64,000 nucleotides of DNA from Chrysogorgia sp. JL179-B06 (GCA_035772405.1 JAYKKM010000375.1:528501-592500); one strand, 5' to 3'. Numbered from the stretch's first letter, positions 42,477 to 52,543 are shown. The notes: generated by a model not told the origin, from the sequence alone. Numbers and translations are program-made.

Positions 42477-42535
42477 TAAATATTTTTGTTGACAAAAAAG
42501 AAAAGATAAAGAATATTTTTATTTATTTTTTAATA

Positions 42536-43377
42536 TTAATACATTCTTATTTTCTCTAAATATCCCCCATAATTACGATGTCGTGGTTGCACTATTCCTC
42601 CTTTTTGATATTTATTTTTTAGTGTTTTTAAGATTCCAAAACCTTTATTAATTTCGTTGATGATATTTTTACCTAACGCGTTAGTTATTTTTATACCTCC
42701 ACGTTGTTTTTTAGTTCCTCTAAAAGCACCACCTCTTTGGTTTTTTTTGCCTTTAAATCCTTTACCTAATAATTTTACATATCTTCTACATTTCCTACAA
42801 CCCATTATGATTGATCGTTTTTTTCTTTTCCAATAGTTCGGTCCATAATTAGCAAAAATTTCTTCATGGGGTTTTATACATTTTGAACTTTCTAAAAAGT
42901 ATTTATTATTATTTTTTTTATAAGTAAAGTAGGAATTATTTTTATATTTTGATCCTCTTTTTCCATTATTTGCAAAACGAGCTGCAGAATAAGTACTTAA
43001 ATCAGCATCCAAACAATTGTTGGGAGTATCACAAATACTATAGTTGGCGTTTACATCTATACCGTATTTTCGATTTAATTCTGTTTGATTTGTTTTTCGA
43101 CCAGTATATTGGATTATTGTTTTTTTTGGATTAAATTGATTTTTCCACGCAAACAATCCCTTTCCAGCATTTGGAATATTTGATTTTTTTACACGTAAGT
43201 TATCTTCTTTAGCTAAATGGATCCAACATTTTGGGGTATGGGCTGTGCGTTTACGACATCTTATTCTTTTTACAGTATTACTTTTACATTAAAGAACATC
43301 CTGTATACTTTGTGATTTATTAACGACACGTGAGTTATTATTTCGTTTTTTTAGCGGTAATTTCGTTCTAACCACAA
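42536..43377 (-). pseudogene. fragment C: SET-domain protein fused to the P28 basic region
   Basis: SET motifs NAGKGLFAWKN, IQYTGRKTN, AARFANNGKRG and EIFANYGPNYW, then without a stop a basic tail: KKNQRGGAFRGTKKQRGG and NKYQKGG. In element A the two parts are separate genes. A TAA at 43289-43291 stands where A has CAA, and the initiator position reads GTG, so the N-terminus is disrupted. The domain itself (206 codons to 42536) is open. Confidence 0.78.
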
Positions 43378-43688
43378 TTAAATATTGTTTTAATTCCAAG
43401 ATAGGTCGTATTATTTTTTTTAATAAAATTTATAATACACTCAATTTTATATATAATAGATGATGATAATTGATATATATATTTTTTTAAATCTTCTAAT
43501 CTTTCTTGTATTACTAAATAATTAATATAAATGATTTCCTCATTATCTTCTGTAAAATTTAATAGACATTCACGAAATATTTCTGGTGAAAATAAAACAC
43601 AAGCATCATTATCTAAAACTTCATAGGCTATATAAGGTTCGTTATTTTTATTTTGTAAATAAATTTCTATATGTATAGTTTCACACAT
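43368..43688 (-). CDS. fragment C: P27 homolog (intact)
   Basis: 106 aa from ATG 43688, homologous to A 30668-30964, which carries a stop. 16 bp separate its ATG from that of the divergent P26 homolog. Acidic, with ECLLNFTEDNEEI in the centre. Function unknown. Confidence 0.65.
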   Translation of the reverse strand: MCETIHIEIYLQNKNNEPYIAYEVLDNDACVLFSPEIFRECLLNFTEDNEEIIYINYLVIQERLEDLKKYIYQLSSSIIYKIECIINFIKKNNTTYLGIKTIFNCG

Positions 43689-43704
43689 TTTTTTTAGAAA
43701 AAAA

Positions 43705-43899
43705 ATGGGTAATTGGATGGGTGCTGGAGATAAGCCGTTGGTGACGTTTAACTGTATTAGTGTAAAAGAGGCAGATCATATTAATATAGGGGATCTTGTT
43801 GATGGAGAGGAAAACAAAAAAAATAAAAAAACCTCATGTATTTCTTGTTTAAGAAGAAGAAAAGAACAAAAACATGGAGAATCAACAGAAGGAATTTAA
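43705..43899 (+). CDS. fragment C: P26 homolog, MG-protein
   Basis: 64 aa starting MGNWMGAGDKP and containing SCISCLRRRKEQK. Overlaps the start of the polymerase homolog at 43874 by 26 nt, in a different frame. Only the N-terminal MG and the C-terminal CxxC-basic region are conserved with A, which suggests those are the functional parts (candidate N-terminal lipidation and a basic membrane- or nucleic-acid-contacting patch). Confidence 0.6.
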   Translation: MGNWMGAGDKPLVTFNCISVKEADHINIGDLVDGEENKKNKKTSCISCLRRRKEQKHGESTEGI

Positions 43900-46800
43900 A
43901 TATAATAACAAAGAAATAGAACGTTTAGTAAGTTTGTTTGAAAGTGAAAAAAAAAAAAACCTCAAACAAATGAGGATAATATTATTAGTGTTGAGAAAAT
44001 TAATGAAAAAGAAAATGAAAAGTTTAAAATGATTGAACAAACTTTTTCAATTTCCATTGCTCGTAAATCAGGTGTTAATTTTATAGCTTTTATACAATCG
44101 TTAACGTTACTTTTTACTTATTTGATTAATTATGCACGTACAAGTGTTAAAAATAATGATCACTATGTGCGATTTATTTTTAGTCATGCCCCTAGGGTTT
44201 TTTTCTCGACAGCTGTAATGAAATTAAGTGATGTTAATGTAAAATATTTTTTTTAATATTTTTGAAAAACATATGCAAAGTAATCAAGAAATGATAGCGA
44301 ACGGTTGGAAATGTACTGTAGTTATTCAAACTCTTCCATCGGGATTATCAGCTAATAATTTATCAAGTAACAAAAAAAAATCCTTTAATTAGAAGAAAAA
44401 AAATTTACAACAGATTAAATAAAGCAAATGAAAATGATAGTGGTGGTGGTAAAGTAAATAAATCTATAACAAAATATGATCGTAAATTTCGCACTGGAGT
44501 TTTTTATATTATCAGTACTAAGTTAACCCAAGCAATTAAAAATTGTTGTTTTGCATTATCTATTTTAGCAGGTCTATCGTTTTTGTATAAAGATCATAGG
44601 TATGAGTCAATGACTAAACAACCTAGTAAAAGTATTGACGAATTATTTAGTATTGAAGAAATACGTGATGTGTATAAAAAATCGGGTATAGCCGAGGGTG
44701 ATGAAGTTAAAGTTAAACAATTTTCGATTGTGTACGAAAAATTTCTTAATGCCCAAGGTGTTGATTTGGTGGTGTATTCAGATCTCGATTTAGATAATAT
44801 CATTTATGATTCACGTACAGATTCTAAAGGAAATCTTATTAAATTAACTAATAATATAGTATGTTTATGGTTAAATAATAAACATTATGATGTTGTTTTA
44901 AATATGATGGAATTTTCTAAAATACAACCCACTAAATATTGTATTAAATGTATGAGTTATTTTACACAGGGGGAATTTATTGATTCACACGTGTGTCGAA
45001 CTAATTTAACATGTCAAATATGTTATAAAAATAATTTATGCCCAAAAGATACAACAAAGATTCAATGTTCAAATTGTAAAATATTGTTTTATAATCAAAT
45101 ATGTTATTTAAATCATTTAACCCATAACATTTTTAAACCTGCTCAACAAAATTATTCACGTTTAACTCCTTGTCAATATATGTTTTTTTGTGAACCATGT
45201 TATAAAATATGTTCTAGATTTTCTTTTATTAGCCGTTATAAAAGTGTAAGACATGATTGTTCTAAAAGATTTTGTTATCATTGTAATAATTATCAGAAAC
45301 AGACGCATTATTGTTTTATGAAAACACTATCTATTCCAAAAAATAAAAAACAACCACCTACATTATTTTTTTCCGATTTTGAAACAAAGTAGATGCCAAT
45401 AAAATGTTAGTTCCTTTTTATTGTATAGTACAAAAGTATGCATGCTGTGTCAAGATATCCCTTTTGAAAAACAACAAATTCCGTTAATAACACAATCGTG
45501 TTTTATTGATGAAAATATTGAAGCTGTTAGTTGTTGCGGATATAGACAATTTCTTTTTGATAATAATAATAGCTCTGTTGTTGAAGATTTATGTAGTTTT
45601 ATATTGGAACAAGAAGATTCTGTTTGGATTGCCCATAATGGTGCGAGATTTGATACAATTTTTATTTTTAAATATTTATTAGAAAAATTAAAAATTATTC
45701 CAAAAACTATTATGAATGGTACTAAAATAATGAGTTTAGAAATATGCGAAAAGAATATTCTATTTTTAGATAGTTATTATTTTTAACGATGGCCTTATCA
45801 GCTATTCCTAAATGTATGGGTCTTCTCGAAGATGAAAAAGGCTTTCACCCCTATAAATTTACTGATTTAAAGTATAGAGGGGATATGATTGATAGGGAAT
45901 ATTTTGATATAGATAATATGAGTGATAAAGATAAATTTGAAAAATGGTATAATGAAAAAGAAAAACGTATATATATTTTTCGCGATGAAATATATTATTA
46001 TTGTTGTGAGCACGTGAATATTTTAAGAAAAGGGTGTGTCAAATTTTCATCCATGATAAATTCGATTGCTTGTGTAGCACCTTTTTATGAAAAAAAATGC
46101 ATGACTATTGCAAGTTTAGCATTAAAAATATTTCGACTAAACTTTTTAAAAGAAAAATGTGTGGGGATAATTTCTGCAGGAGGTTATCGCTGCAATGTAA
46201 ATCAAAGTTTAATTGCGTTTTGTTGGTTGTATGAAATTAATAAATATTTATCAGGACGATTAGAATATAAAGGTTCTGCTCAGGGAGAAAAAAATATATT
46301 AGGGCGGTTTGTTGACGGATTTTATGATAATACAGTTTATCAATTTCATGGATGTTTTTTTCACGGATGTTCTCGTTGTTTTGAACAATATGAAATGAAT
46401 ACTTTAGTGAATGAAAAATTTGGAACATTATACTTGAAAACTCAACGTTTTACAAATGAATTGTTAAATGCAGGATATAAAGTTGTTCAAAAATGGGAAT
46501 GTGATTTTTTAAATGAAAAAAAATATAAATCTAGTGATATTATTGAATTGAAACAAAATTTTTTTGGATATACAATATTAACACCCCGTCATGGATTATA
46601 TGGTGGGCGAACTTCTTCTATATGTTTATTTAGAAATATTAAACAAAATGAACAAATTAATTATGTAGACTTTACATCGCTATATCCTTTTGTTCAAAAA
46701 GAATTTGTTTTCCCGGTTGGACACCGAAAATTTTCGTTAATGAAGAGTGTGAGAATATAAATATAAAATATATTTTCGGTTTGATTAAATGTCGTATATC

Positions 46801-47778
46801 ACCCCCGCAAAATCTTTTTTTGGTGTTTTACCCGTTAGAGTAGCTGGAAAATTATTATTTCCTTTATGTAATCAATGTGCTATAGATAAATGTGATAAAT
46901 GTATACATAATGTAAACGATCGCTGTTTACAGGGGACATGGTGTAGTGTTGAACTTAATAAAGCTGTTGATAAGGGATATAAAATAATTCAAATCTATGA
47001 AATATATCATTATGATCGGCAAGAAAAAATCTTTGTTGATTATGTAAACGCTTTTTTAAAACTAAAACAAGAAGCATCGGGTTTACCTAGTGAATGTTTT
47101 AATCGTGATGGTTGTAAAAATAAAATTAAAATTAACCAGTATTGTCAAGATTATTTGAATCATGACATATTAGTTTAAATAAAGTCAAAATAGAAAAAAA
47201 TCCCGGTCTAAGAACTATAGCGAAAACATTATTAAATTCCTTGTGGGGTAAATTTGCACAAAATGAAAATAACACGCAAGTTGCTTTTTTAAATGATTAT
47301 GAGGAATTATTAGTTTTATCTAACGATAGAAGTAAAAAATTAACGTCTTTAGATTTTATTAATGATACTCTTTTACGTTGTACATATAAAAATGTAGATG
47401 AAGCTACAGTATCTTTAAAAACGGGTAATATTGTTATCGCATGTTTTGTTACAGCTTATGCTCGGCTACAGTTATATGATGTAATTGAAAAATTAGGAAA
47501 ACATGTTTTATATTTTGATACCGACTCTATTATTTATGTGAGTGATGAAAATACTTGTTCAATTAAAACCGGTAATTATTTAGGAGAATTAACCAATGAA
47601 TTAAAAGAAAATGAATGGATTACTCGATTTTGTTCAACAGGTCCTAAATGTTATTCTTATATTACGAATTTAAACGAAGAAGTAGTGCATGTAAAAGGAT
47701 TTTCTTTAAAAAATAAAGCGAAAGATATCTTAAATTTTAAAACATTAAATAAATGTGTTGAAGATAAAGATCAGTAGT
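43874..47778 (+). pseudogene. fragment C: family B DNA polymerase, disrupted and 3'-truncated
   Basis: Starts at ATG 43874. Motifs kept: Cys-rich region, exonuclease I FFSDFETK, II IAHNGARFDTIF, HGCFFHGC, motif A YVDFTSLYPFV, motif B NSLWGKFAQ, motif C YFDTDSI. Frame breaks near 43960, 44256, 44380, 45390 (after DFETK), 45786, 46760 and 47175. It ends at codons KDQ followed by TAG provided by the terminus of element B; the ~50 C-terminal residues present in A are lost. Clearly diverged from A in sequence, so an older lineage. Confidence 0.9.
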
Positions 47779-48425
47779 AATATATATATATATATATATA
47801 TATCAATGTGTTTGGGATTGGAACCGAGCTCTAAGCCAATCAGAATCAAGAATGATTTGAATGGACCAATCAGAGCACAGCACAATCCCGTATTTCCAGG
47901 GGGGTTGAAGCTTTTTAAGGTGTGGTCACCCTGTATAGAACGACCAACCATCAAATCAGGGGGGATATGCACCTGGTCGTATACAAGAGGTTTTTTGTGA
48001 ATTTTGTATATATTTATCTCATGAAACCTGGTGTTGTTGTACGACCAGTTTTTTTTGATTATCCTTGAGTTTGACGATCAGAGAGAGAGAGGAAGGTCAA
48101 TCAAGGTGATCGTAGTCAATTTCATGAGATAGATATTTAAAATTAAAAAAACAACTTTATAAACGACCATCATACCTCACCCAATGTGATTTATACTTTA
48201 CCATCCAAAAAAAAGTCCATATTATTTGTATTGGAAGAGTTGTAAGATGTTGAAATAAAAATAATCAAATTTTGGTTTATAGAATTAATCATAGAAATTT
48301 CCGCCATGGAGCTCTTACCTCGACGCCATCTTATGGCCGAATGACTGATATTTCTTAGTTACGGTATTTAAAAAAAAGATAAAATATTTTAAGATGATAT
48401 GTCTCAAAAAATTATTTGGTGTTTT
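47773..48425 (+). repeat. left terminal inverted repeat of element B (complete)
   Basis: Starts AGTAGTAA then (TA)n and CAATGTGTTTGGG. Contains CCAATCAGA at 47836 and 47866, the ACGACCA motif at 47940, 48041 and 48163, its complement at 47974, and the conserved GGAGCTCTTACCTCG stretch. Polinton ends conventionally begin with AG, which fits. The first six bases beyond the end, AAGATC (47767-47772), would be the target duplication; the other side is outside the window. No gene is seen between 48425 and 48627. Confidence 0.87.
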
Positions 48426-48627
48426 TAAATAGATGAAATATATTTTTAAAAAAAATGAAATGTATTTTAACACACAATGAAAAACTTTTTTTTGAAAAAA
48501 CAATCTTTTTATTTTTTTATTTAATCTAAATACATTTCTTTATTAATGGAACTAAGTATGGAATCATCAGTTATCATAATTGTTGATATATATTTATGCT
48601 GACAAAGAATTCCTCCATCTACCACTT

Positions 48628-49050
48628 CTAAATATAATTTATACCTGGATAGCATACGAAAGGGAAAGTATATACAGTGTCAATATATTTTTGATTTGGA
48701 AAATTACATTGAAGAGTATTAATATCACAGCGGGTATATACTTTTTTTTTAATATTGTTTAACATCTTTCTATTAAATACTTTCTCCTTTACTTCCTCAT
48801 CATCATCACTACCCCGAAATGTTTTCAAACTATCATCACTATCAGAATCACCATTATCCTGAATAGGTTTGAAGGGTTTAAAGTCTTCGAAATTAAACAC
48901 TTTCGACGTATACGTATCCGTAGCCCGTACACGAAAACCGTACGCGTATCCTTCTCCTTTATCGCCGTAATCCCATATGAGAGGGGAACCATTCATGGGT
49001 ATGAGATTGGGTTCTCCAGCTTCGTTCGTTATTTCTTCTTTCGTAGCCAT
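48628..49050 (-). CDS. P1 terminal acidic protein, element B copy
   Basis: 140 aa from ATG 49050, with a minus-strand TATATAAA box at 49091-49098. N-terminal region with SPLIWDYGDKGEGYAYGF, central acidic stretch (DNGDSDSDDS, SDDDEE), C-terminal part with two Cys (RCDINTLQC) and VYTFPFVCYPGINYI. It is the outermost gene, transcribed toward the terminal repeat, as P40 is at the other end of A, and the two share the WDY/WGY..GEAY motif. Function unknown. Confidence 0.7.
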   Translation of the reverse strand: MATKEEITNEAGEPNLIPMNGSPLIWDYGDKGEGYAYGFRVRATDTYTSKVFNFEDFKPFKPIQDNGDSDSDDSLKTFRGSDDDEEVKEKVFNRKMLNNIKKKVYTRCDINTLQCNFPNQKYIDTVYTFPFVCYPGINYI

Positions 49051-49090
49051 TTTTCTTAAAACTAAGTTTGTAGATATGTTGGGACAATGT

Positions 49091-49098
49091 TTTATATA
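49091..49098 (-). promoter_or_regulatory. TATA box for P1
   Basis: TATATAAA on the minus strand, 41 nt upstream of ATG 49050. Confidence 0.5.
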
Positions 49099-49197
49099 AG
49101 CACGTATGTATAAATGAAAAAGAAAAAAAATAGTTTCACCTTATTTATATGAAAGTTTTTTGAGAAAAATGTTTTTTCATTTGTAAAAAACCTAGGG

Positions 49198-49205
49198 TAT
49201 AAAAA
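49198..49205 (+). promoter_or_regulatory. TATA-like box for P2
   Basis: TATAAAAA, 37 nt before ATG 49242; the same string precedes the A copy near 10095. Confidence 0.5.
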
Positions 49206-49241
49206 ACGATATCATAAAAAAAATGTTCAGTTATTTTGTTG

Positions 49242-49649
49242 AAGATGGGGTATATACCCTCGCGAAAGATTTGGTCATTTCAAATACGGAGTCCAGAAAA
49301 TGCTGAAAAATTGATAGAGGCAGCGAAATTAATTCATACTCCACAGAATTGTCTTAAATTAAATGAAATATCGTTTTTTGAATGTAGTCGTGAAATTGTA
49401 AAAGATAAAGAAATGGGATATCTTCAAGGGGTTGTCTATCTCAAAGAAGCAAGAGATTGTATTTTTGATTGGCTTCCATATGGGGGAGAAATCCTTCGTT
49501 CTTATGCTGATGATTTCTACCATTTTAAGGGTAGAATATATGATCCGTCCACGTTATATCGATATGGAAAACGTCAGGGTAAAATGGGAAAATTATGGGA
49601 TAGAGAAAGAATCCGTAAATTAGCTGATTATAAAAACAAACATCGATAA
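49242..49649 (+). CDS. P2 unknown protein, element B copy (shortened)
   Basis: 135 aa from ATG 49242. Same protein as A 10139-10582 but ends at a TAA replacing CAA after NKHR, losing the basic tail. An ATG at 49223 opens a different, 26-codon frame in both copies. See the A entry for motifs. Confidence 0.65.
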   Translation, partial: KMGYIPSRKIWSFQIRSPENAEKLIEAAKLIHTPQNCLKLNEISFFECSREIVKDKEMGYLQGVVYLKEARDCIFDWLPYGGEILRSYADDFYHFKGRIYDPSTLYRYGKRQGKMGKLWDRERIRKLADYKNKHR

Positions 49650-49740
49650 AAACAAAAGGAAAAAAGAAAAAACTTTTAGAGTAAAGAAAGTAATTCATGT
49701 AAAAAAAATAACAATGATTGTTTTATTATAAAAAATAAAT

Positions 49741-50097
49741 TTATACAAGAGAAGGAATTATTATGTCTTTGTCAGTTTTTATAAACTTAACATTTTTATG
49801 TAAAAGATGAGGAAGATCTTCCTCTGATAATATTTTTAGTGTTTTGCCAGATTCTCCATGATTGATAACTTTCAGGGTTACTTCATACGGATGTTGTAGC
49901 ACACCATTTTTTTTTATTACAGAACATTGTTTTGTTTTAATTATTGTAACAGGTTTGCAATCCTCTACAAAATATATATATTCAGGATATTCTTTAAGAA
50001 GAGATTCACATGATAAATAGCACTGAACAGTATCTTTGGAGCAGTCAAAAAAAGTTATACTCTTTCTACATATACTAACAAAATGTAATACGGACAT
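49741..50097 (-). CDS. P3 small family protein, element B copy
   Basis: 118 aa from ATG 50097. Core EYIYFVEDCKPVTI, then HPYEVTLKVINHG and C-terminal DLPHLLHKNVKFIKTD. The order of core motif, xYExTLKxI and LLxKxxKxI is shared with P7, P8 and, more weakly, P12 and P37, so these are tandem paralogs. Two Cys near residues 10-30. Function unknown; cytosolic or nuclear by lack of signal sequence. Confidence 0.7.
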   Translation of the reverse strand: MSVLHFVSICRKSITFFDCSKDTVQCYLSCESLLKEYPEYIYFVEDCKPVTIIKTKQCSVIKKNGVLQHPYEVTLKVINHGESGKTLKILSEEDLPHLLHKNVKFIKTDKDIIIPSLV

Positions 50098-50199
50098 TGT
50101 TTTATTTCAGTAATGATAAAGTTTTTAGTTTAAACATCTTATATAATATTATATATATGTCTCAGAAAAGATATTAAAAAAAAATCAAAAACAGAACAG

Positions 50200-50207
50200 T
50201 ATAAATA
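50200..50207 (+). promoter_or_regulatory. TATA box for P4
   Basis: TATAAATA, 61 nt before ATG 50268. Confidence 0.45.
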
Positions 50208-50267
50208 GATGGTTTTTCTTTCTTTTTTTAAAACCATTGCTTGTCGTATTTCAGTTAACATAAAAAA

Positions 50268-50417
50268 ATGAAGTGTAGGAGTAGGAGATGTATAAGAAAA
50301 GCGAAAATAAAAAAACGAATACGAAAACGACGACGTTCTAAAAAAATTCATAAAGGAGGATGGAAAAAAGATCATCCGAATTATAATCATAAGTTTTATG
50401 AATTTTGGAAATGGTAG
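50268..50417 (+). CDS. P4 small basic protein with HKGG motif
   Basis: 49 aa: 30 residues dominated by Lys/Arg (KKRIRKRRRSKKIHKGG), then WKKDHPNYNHKFYEFWKW. The layout, basic block then KGG then aromatic tail, resembles P21, P25 and P28. Copy A has lost the KGG part in a 58-bp deletion. Likely a DNA-condensing core peptide, by inference from composition. Confidence 0.65.
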   Translation: MKCRSRRCIRKAKIKKRIRKRRRSKKIHKGGWKKDHPNYNHKFYEFWKW

Positions 50418-50443
50418 ACGATGTATTTAAAAAAAAAATTTTA

Positions 50444-50647
50444 TTAATCCAAATAAGTTTTTTTCCATCTTTGTATTCTATCATCACATTCACATAGATC
50501 AACTATTCTACTATAGATAAGTCTTCCGTAATTCTGTTTACAAGAATAACAATAATGATGGTTTACAAAGCATTCTTTACATCTGTAATGCATGAAAAAA
50601 TGATAGAAGGAATTCACTTCACAACAACAGAAACTGCAATATACCAT
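50444..50647 (-). CDS. P5 Cys/His-rich small protein
   Basis: 67 aa from ATG 50647. Cys at positions about 4, 7, 8, 9, then CKECFVNHHYCYSCKQ (CxxC...CxxC) and DLCEC, enough to bind two zinc ions in a RING- or ribbon-like fold, although no named family is evident. Broken in A. Confidence 0.6.
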   Translation of the reverse strand: MVYCSFCCCEVNSFYHFFMHYRCKECFVNHHYCYSCKQNYGRLIYSRIVDLCECDDRIQRWKKTYLD

Positions 50648-50723
50648 CTTGACAATATTTTTTTGAACGTTTTGTGAAAATTTTATAGTTTGACAACCTA
50701 CTTTTATAGATTTTTTGCAAAAC

Positions 50724-50731
50724 TATATAAA
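50724..50731 (+). promoter_or_regulatory. TATA box for P6
   Basis: TATATAAA, 39 nt before ATG 50770; conserved in the A copy. Confidence 0.5.
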
Positions 50732-50769
50732 CAGGGTATCAAATATATTTTTTCTATTATTTTTTCAAC

Positions 50770-51138
50770 ATGTGGTTGCGTTCAATGATTGATTTTGGAG
50801 AATGTGAATCTCATGATTATCTTACATTTTATTATCATGCTCAACCCATACAATTAGTAAATTATGAACCTGTGATTCCCTCGTTGTTAAGATATGGATA
50901 TTATATATATCTGAAAGATTGGCAAGGACCTCGATATTTCAAATTGATGATAGTAGACTCGTTTGGAGCTCCGGAGGATAATTTACAGAACCTCTTATTA
51001 TCATTGAAGGGAAAATATATAAATATTAATAATGATAATGTAAAATTAGCAAAAACTCAAACACCTATATTAAACATTAAACCCTACAATTTCATTAGCC
51101 ATAGGGGTAGAGGGAAACAAATATTTTTATCTTTGTAA
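50770..51138 (+). CDS. P6 small family protein, element B copy
   Basis: 122 aa from ATG 50770. YYIYLKDWQGPRYFKLMIVDS followed by LLSLKGKYINI resembles P11 (YYRFLITGFS ... LVGKHVVFI) and P38/P39. The C-terminus is basic (HRGRGKQ). A single-copy promoter precedes it. Function unknown. Confidence 0.65.
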   Translation: MWLRSMIDFGECESHDYLTFYYHAQPIQLVNYEPVIPSLLRYGYYIYLKDWQGPRYFKLMIVDSFGAPEDNLQNLLLSLKGKYININNDNVKLAKTQTPILNIKPYNFISHRGRGKQIFLSL

Positions 51139-51230
51139 TGTTTTTAAAATAAAAAACCTTGAAAGTTAGAAACAGAATATGGAGTTTTTATTTTTGTGTA
51201 AAAATTTTATTACAAGAAAAATAAATATGT

Positions 51231-51578
51231 TTACAAATTAATTTGTTGTGAAATTATTGAGTTACCATTTATTAGTTTAATTGTTTTATACAAGAGATGA
51301 TCACTTTTAGTTTCAAGAATTGTTTTTAGGGTTATTCCCTTCTCTTCATGTAATCCCTGTTTAATAATTTTCAGAGTTAGTTCGTAGACTTGAGGTGGAG
51401 AATAAAATGGAGGATTACATTCTTTACATAGTATAGCAGGTTTACAATCCTCTACCAAATACGTATAGTTAGGAAAATGTTTTTGAAGAAAATGACATGA
51501 ATAATAACGAGGAGTATAGTCATAATATGCTACACCCCTATAATTGACACAGGTCACGAGATCTTGTTCTTGATTCAT
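51231..51578 (-). CDS. P7 small family protein, element B copy
   Basis: 115 aa from ATG 51578. YLVEDCKPAILCKECNPPF, YELTLKIIKQG, then DHLLYKTIKLINGNS: same ordered motifs as P3. Three Cys in CKPAILCKEC may bind metal, although P3 lacks the third. Function unknown. Confidence 0.7.
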   Translation of the reverse strand: MNQEQDLVTCVNYRGVAYYDYTPRYYSCHFLQKHFPNYTYLVEDCKPAILCKECNPPFYSPPQVYELTLKIIKQGLHEEKGITLKTILETKSDHLLYKTIKLINGNSIISQQINL

Positions 51579-51665
51579 CTTGTTCTAGATATCAATATGA
51601 TTAAATCAAATATGTAATCTTATATATATAATAAATAAAAAACACGAATTTTTAAAAAAAAGTTT

Positions 51666-52094
51666 TTATTGAGTATATGCTACAGCTTTCATGAAATTAT
51701 TAGAATCTATTATTAGTTTAATTTCTTTTTGTAAAAGATCAGAAGCATCATAGTCAACAATTGTTGTTATGTTTTCACCCAGACATGAACAATTCCATTC
51801 ATCATTTGCATATTCATGTTTCTTTTTAACTTCCAGAGCTAAGTAATATGTTTGAGGCGTTGAGGGTATATCTTCATAGGGTATATCTTCAATACATTCG
51901 AATAATACCGTAGGTTGACATTTATTTACAACATAGGTAAAGTGGTGTAATTCTTTTGCTAGAAAACGACTTGGATAATAGTTACTTTCATCTTCAATTT
52001 TGTAGGGGTTAAAGTCATCAGCAATTATTCTTTTATAACTTCTACCGTTATGTTCATCACAATCACGATAGGGTACATGTGAATTCGACATCAT
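51666..52094 (-). CDS. P8 small family protein, element B copy
   Basis: 142 aa from ATG 52094 (a second ATG follows directly). FTYVVNKCQPTVL, TYYLALEVKKKHE and DLLQKEIKLIIDSNN match the family plan. N-terminus has RDCDEHNGRSYKRIIADDF. Minus-strand TATATAAA at 52127-52134. Confidence 0.7.
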   Translation of the reverse strand: MMSNSHVPYRDCDEHNGRSYKRIIADDFNPYKIEDESNYYPSRFLAKELHHFTYVVNKCQPTVLFECIEDIPYEDIPSTPQTYYLALEVKKKHEYANDEWNCSCLGENITTIVDYDASDLLQKEIKLIIDSNNFMKAVAYTQ

Positions 52095-52126
52095 TCACAA
52101 ATAACGTTTAACATGTGGGTAACGCG

Positions 52127-52134
52127 TTTATATA
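52127..52134 (-). promoter_or_regulatory. TATA box for P8
   Basis: TATATAAA on the minus strand, 33 nt upstream of ATG 52094. Confidence 0.5.
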
Positions 52135-52274
52135 TAATTTTTTATAAAAAAAAATATAAAAAGAAAAATCAAAATTAAAAAAGACAGATATTCTAAAATA
52201 TATTAAAAAAAAATCAAAAAGAAATTTTATTAGGATATAAATAAAAATGTAAAAAAATGGTTTAACAAAATATC

Positions 52275-52454
52275 ATGGAAACCGTGGATGCACGATATAA
52301 TAGATTATTCTATTCAAAATATCCCTGTGGACAATGTCTTAACGGAAATATGTGTGGGGAAGTGTGTGCGAATTATATACCGTGGAAAGATCCAAAACAA
52401 AAAAAACGTTGTTGTAGATTAAAGAGATGGTTGTTAAAGAAGATACGTTGTTAA
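52275..52454 (+). CDS. P9 small Cys-rich protein, element B copy
   Basis: 59 aa from ATG 52275: RYNRLFYSKYPCGQCLNGNMCGEVC then a Cys/Arg/Lys tail. The start aligns with P10 (RFERLYYNKHPCGRCINKHPC), so the two neighbours are tandem duplicates. Cys spacing CxxC-x5-C-x3-C suggests a zinc knuckle. Function unknown. Confidence 0.6.
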   Translation: METVDARYNRLFYSKYPCGQCLNGNMCGEVCANYIPWKDPKQKKRCCRLKRWLLKKIRC

Positions 52455-52497
52455 AAGATTTAAAGAAGAAAATCCCATAAAAAAAAATAAGAAACAG

Positions 52498-52505
52498 TAT
52501 AAATA
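52498..52505 (+). promoter_or_regulatory. TATA box for P10
   Basis: TATAAATA, 39 nt before ATG 52544; same in A near 13325-13332. Confidence 0.5.
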
Positions 52506-52543
52506 AGAGTAAAAAAAATAATTGTTTATATATTTGTTAGACA

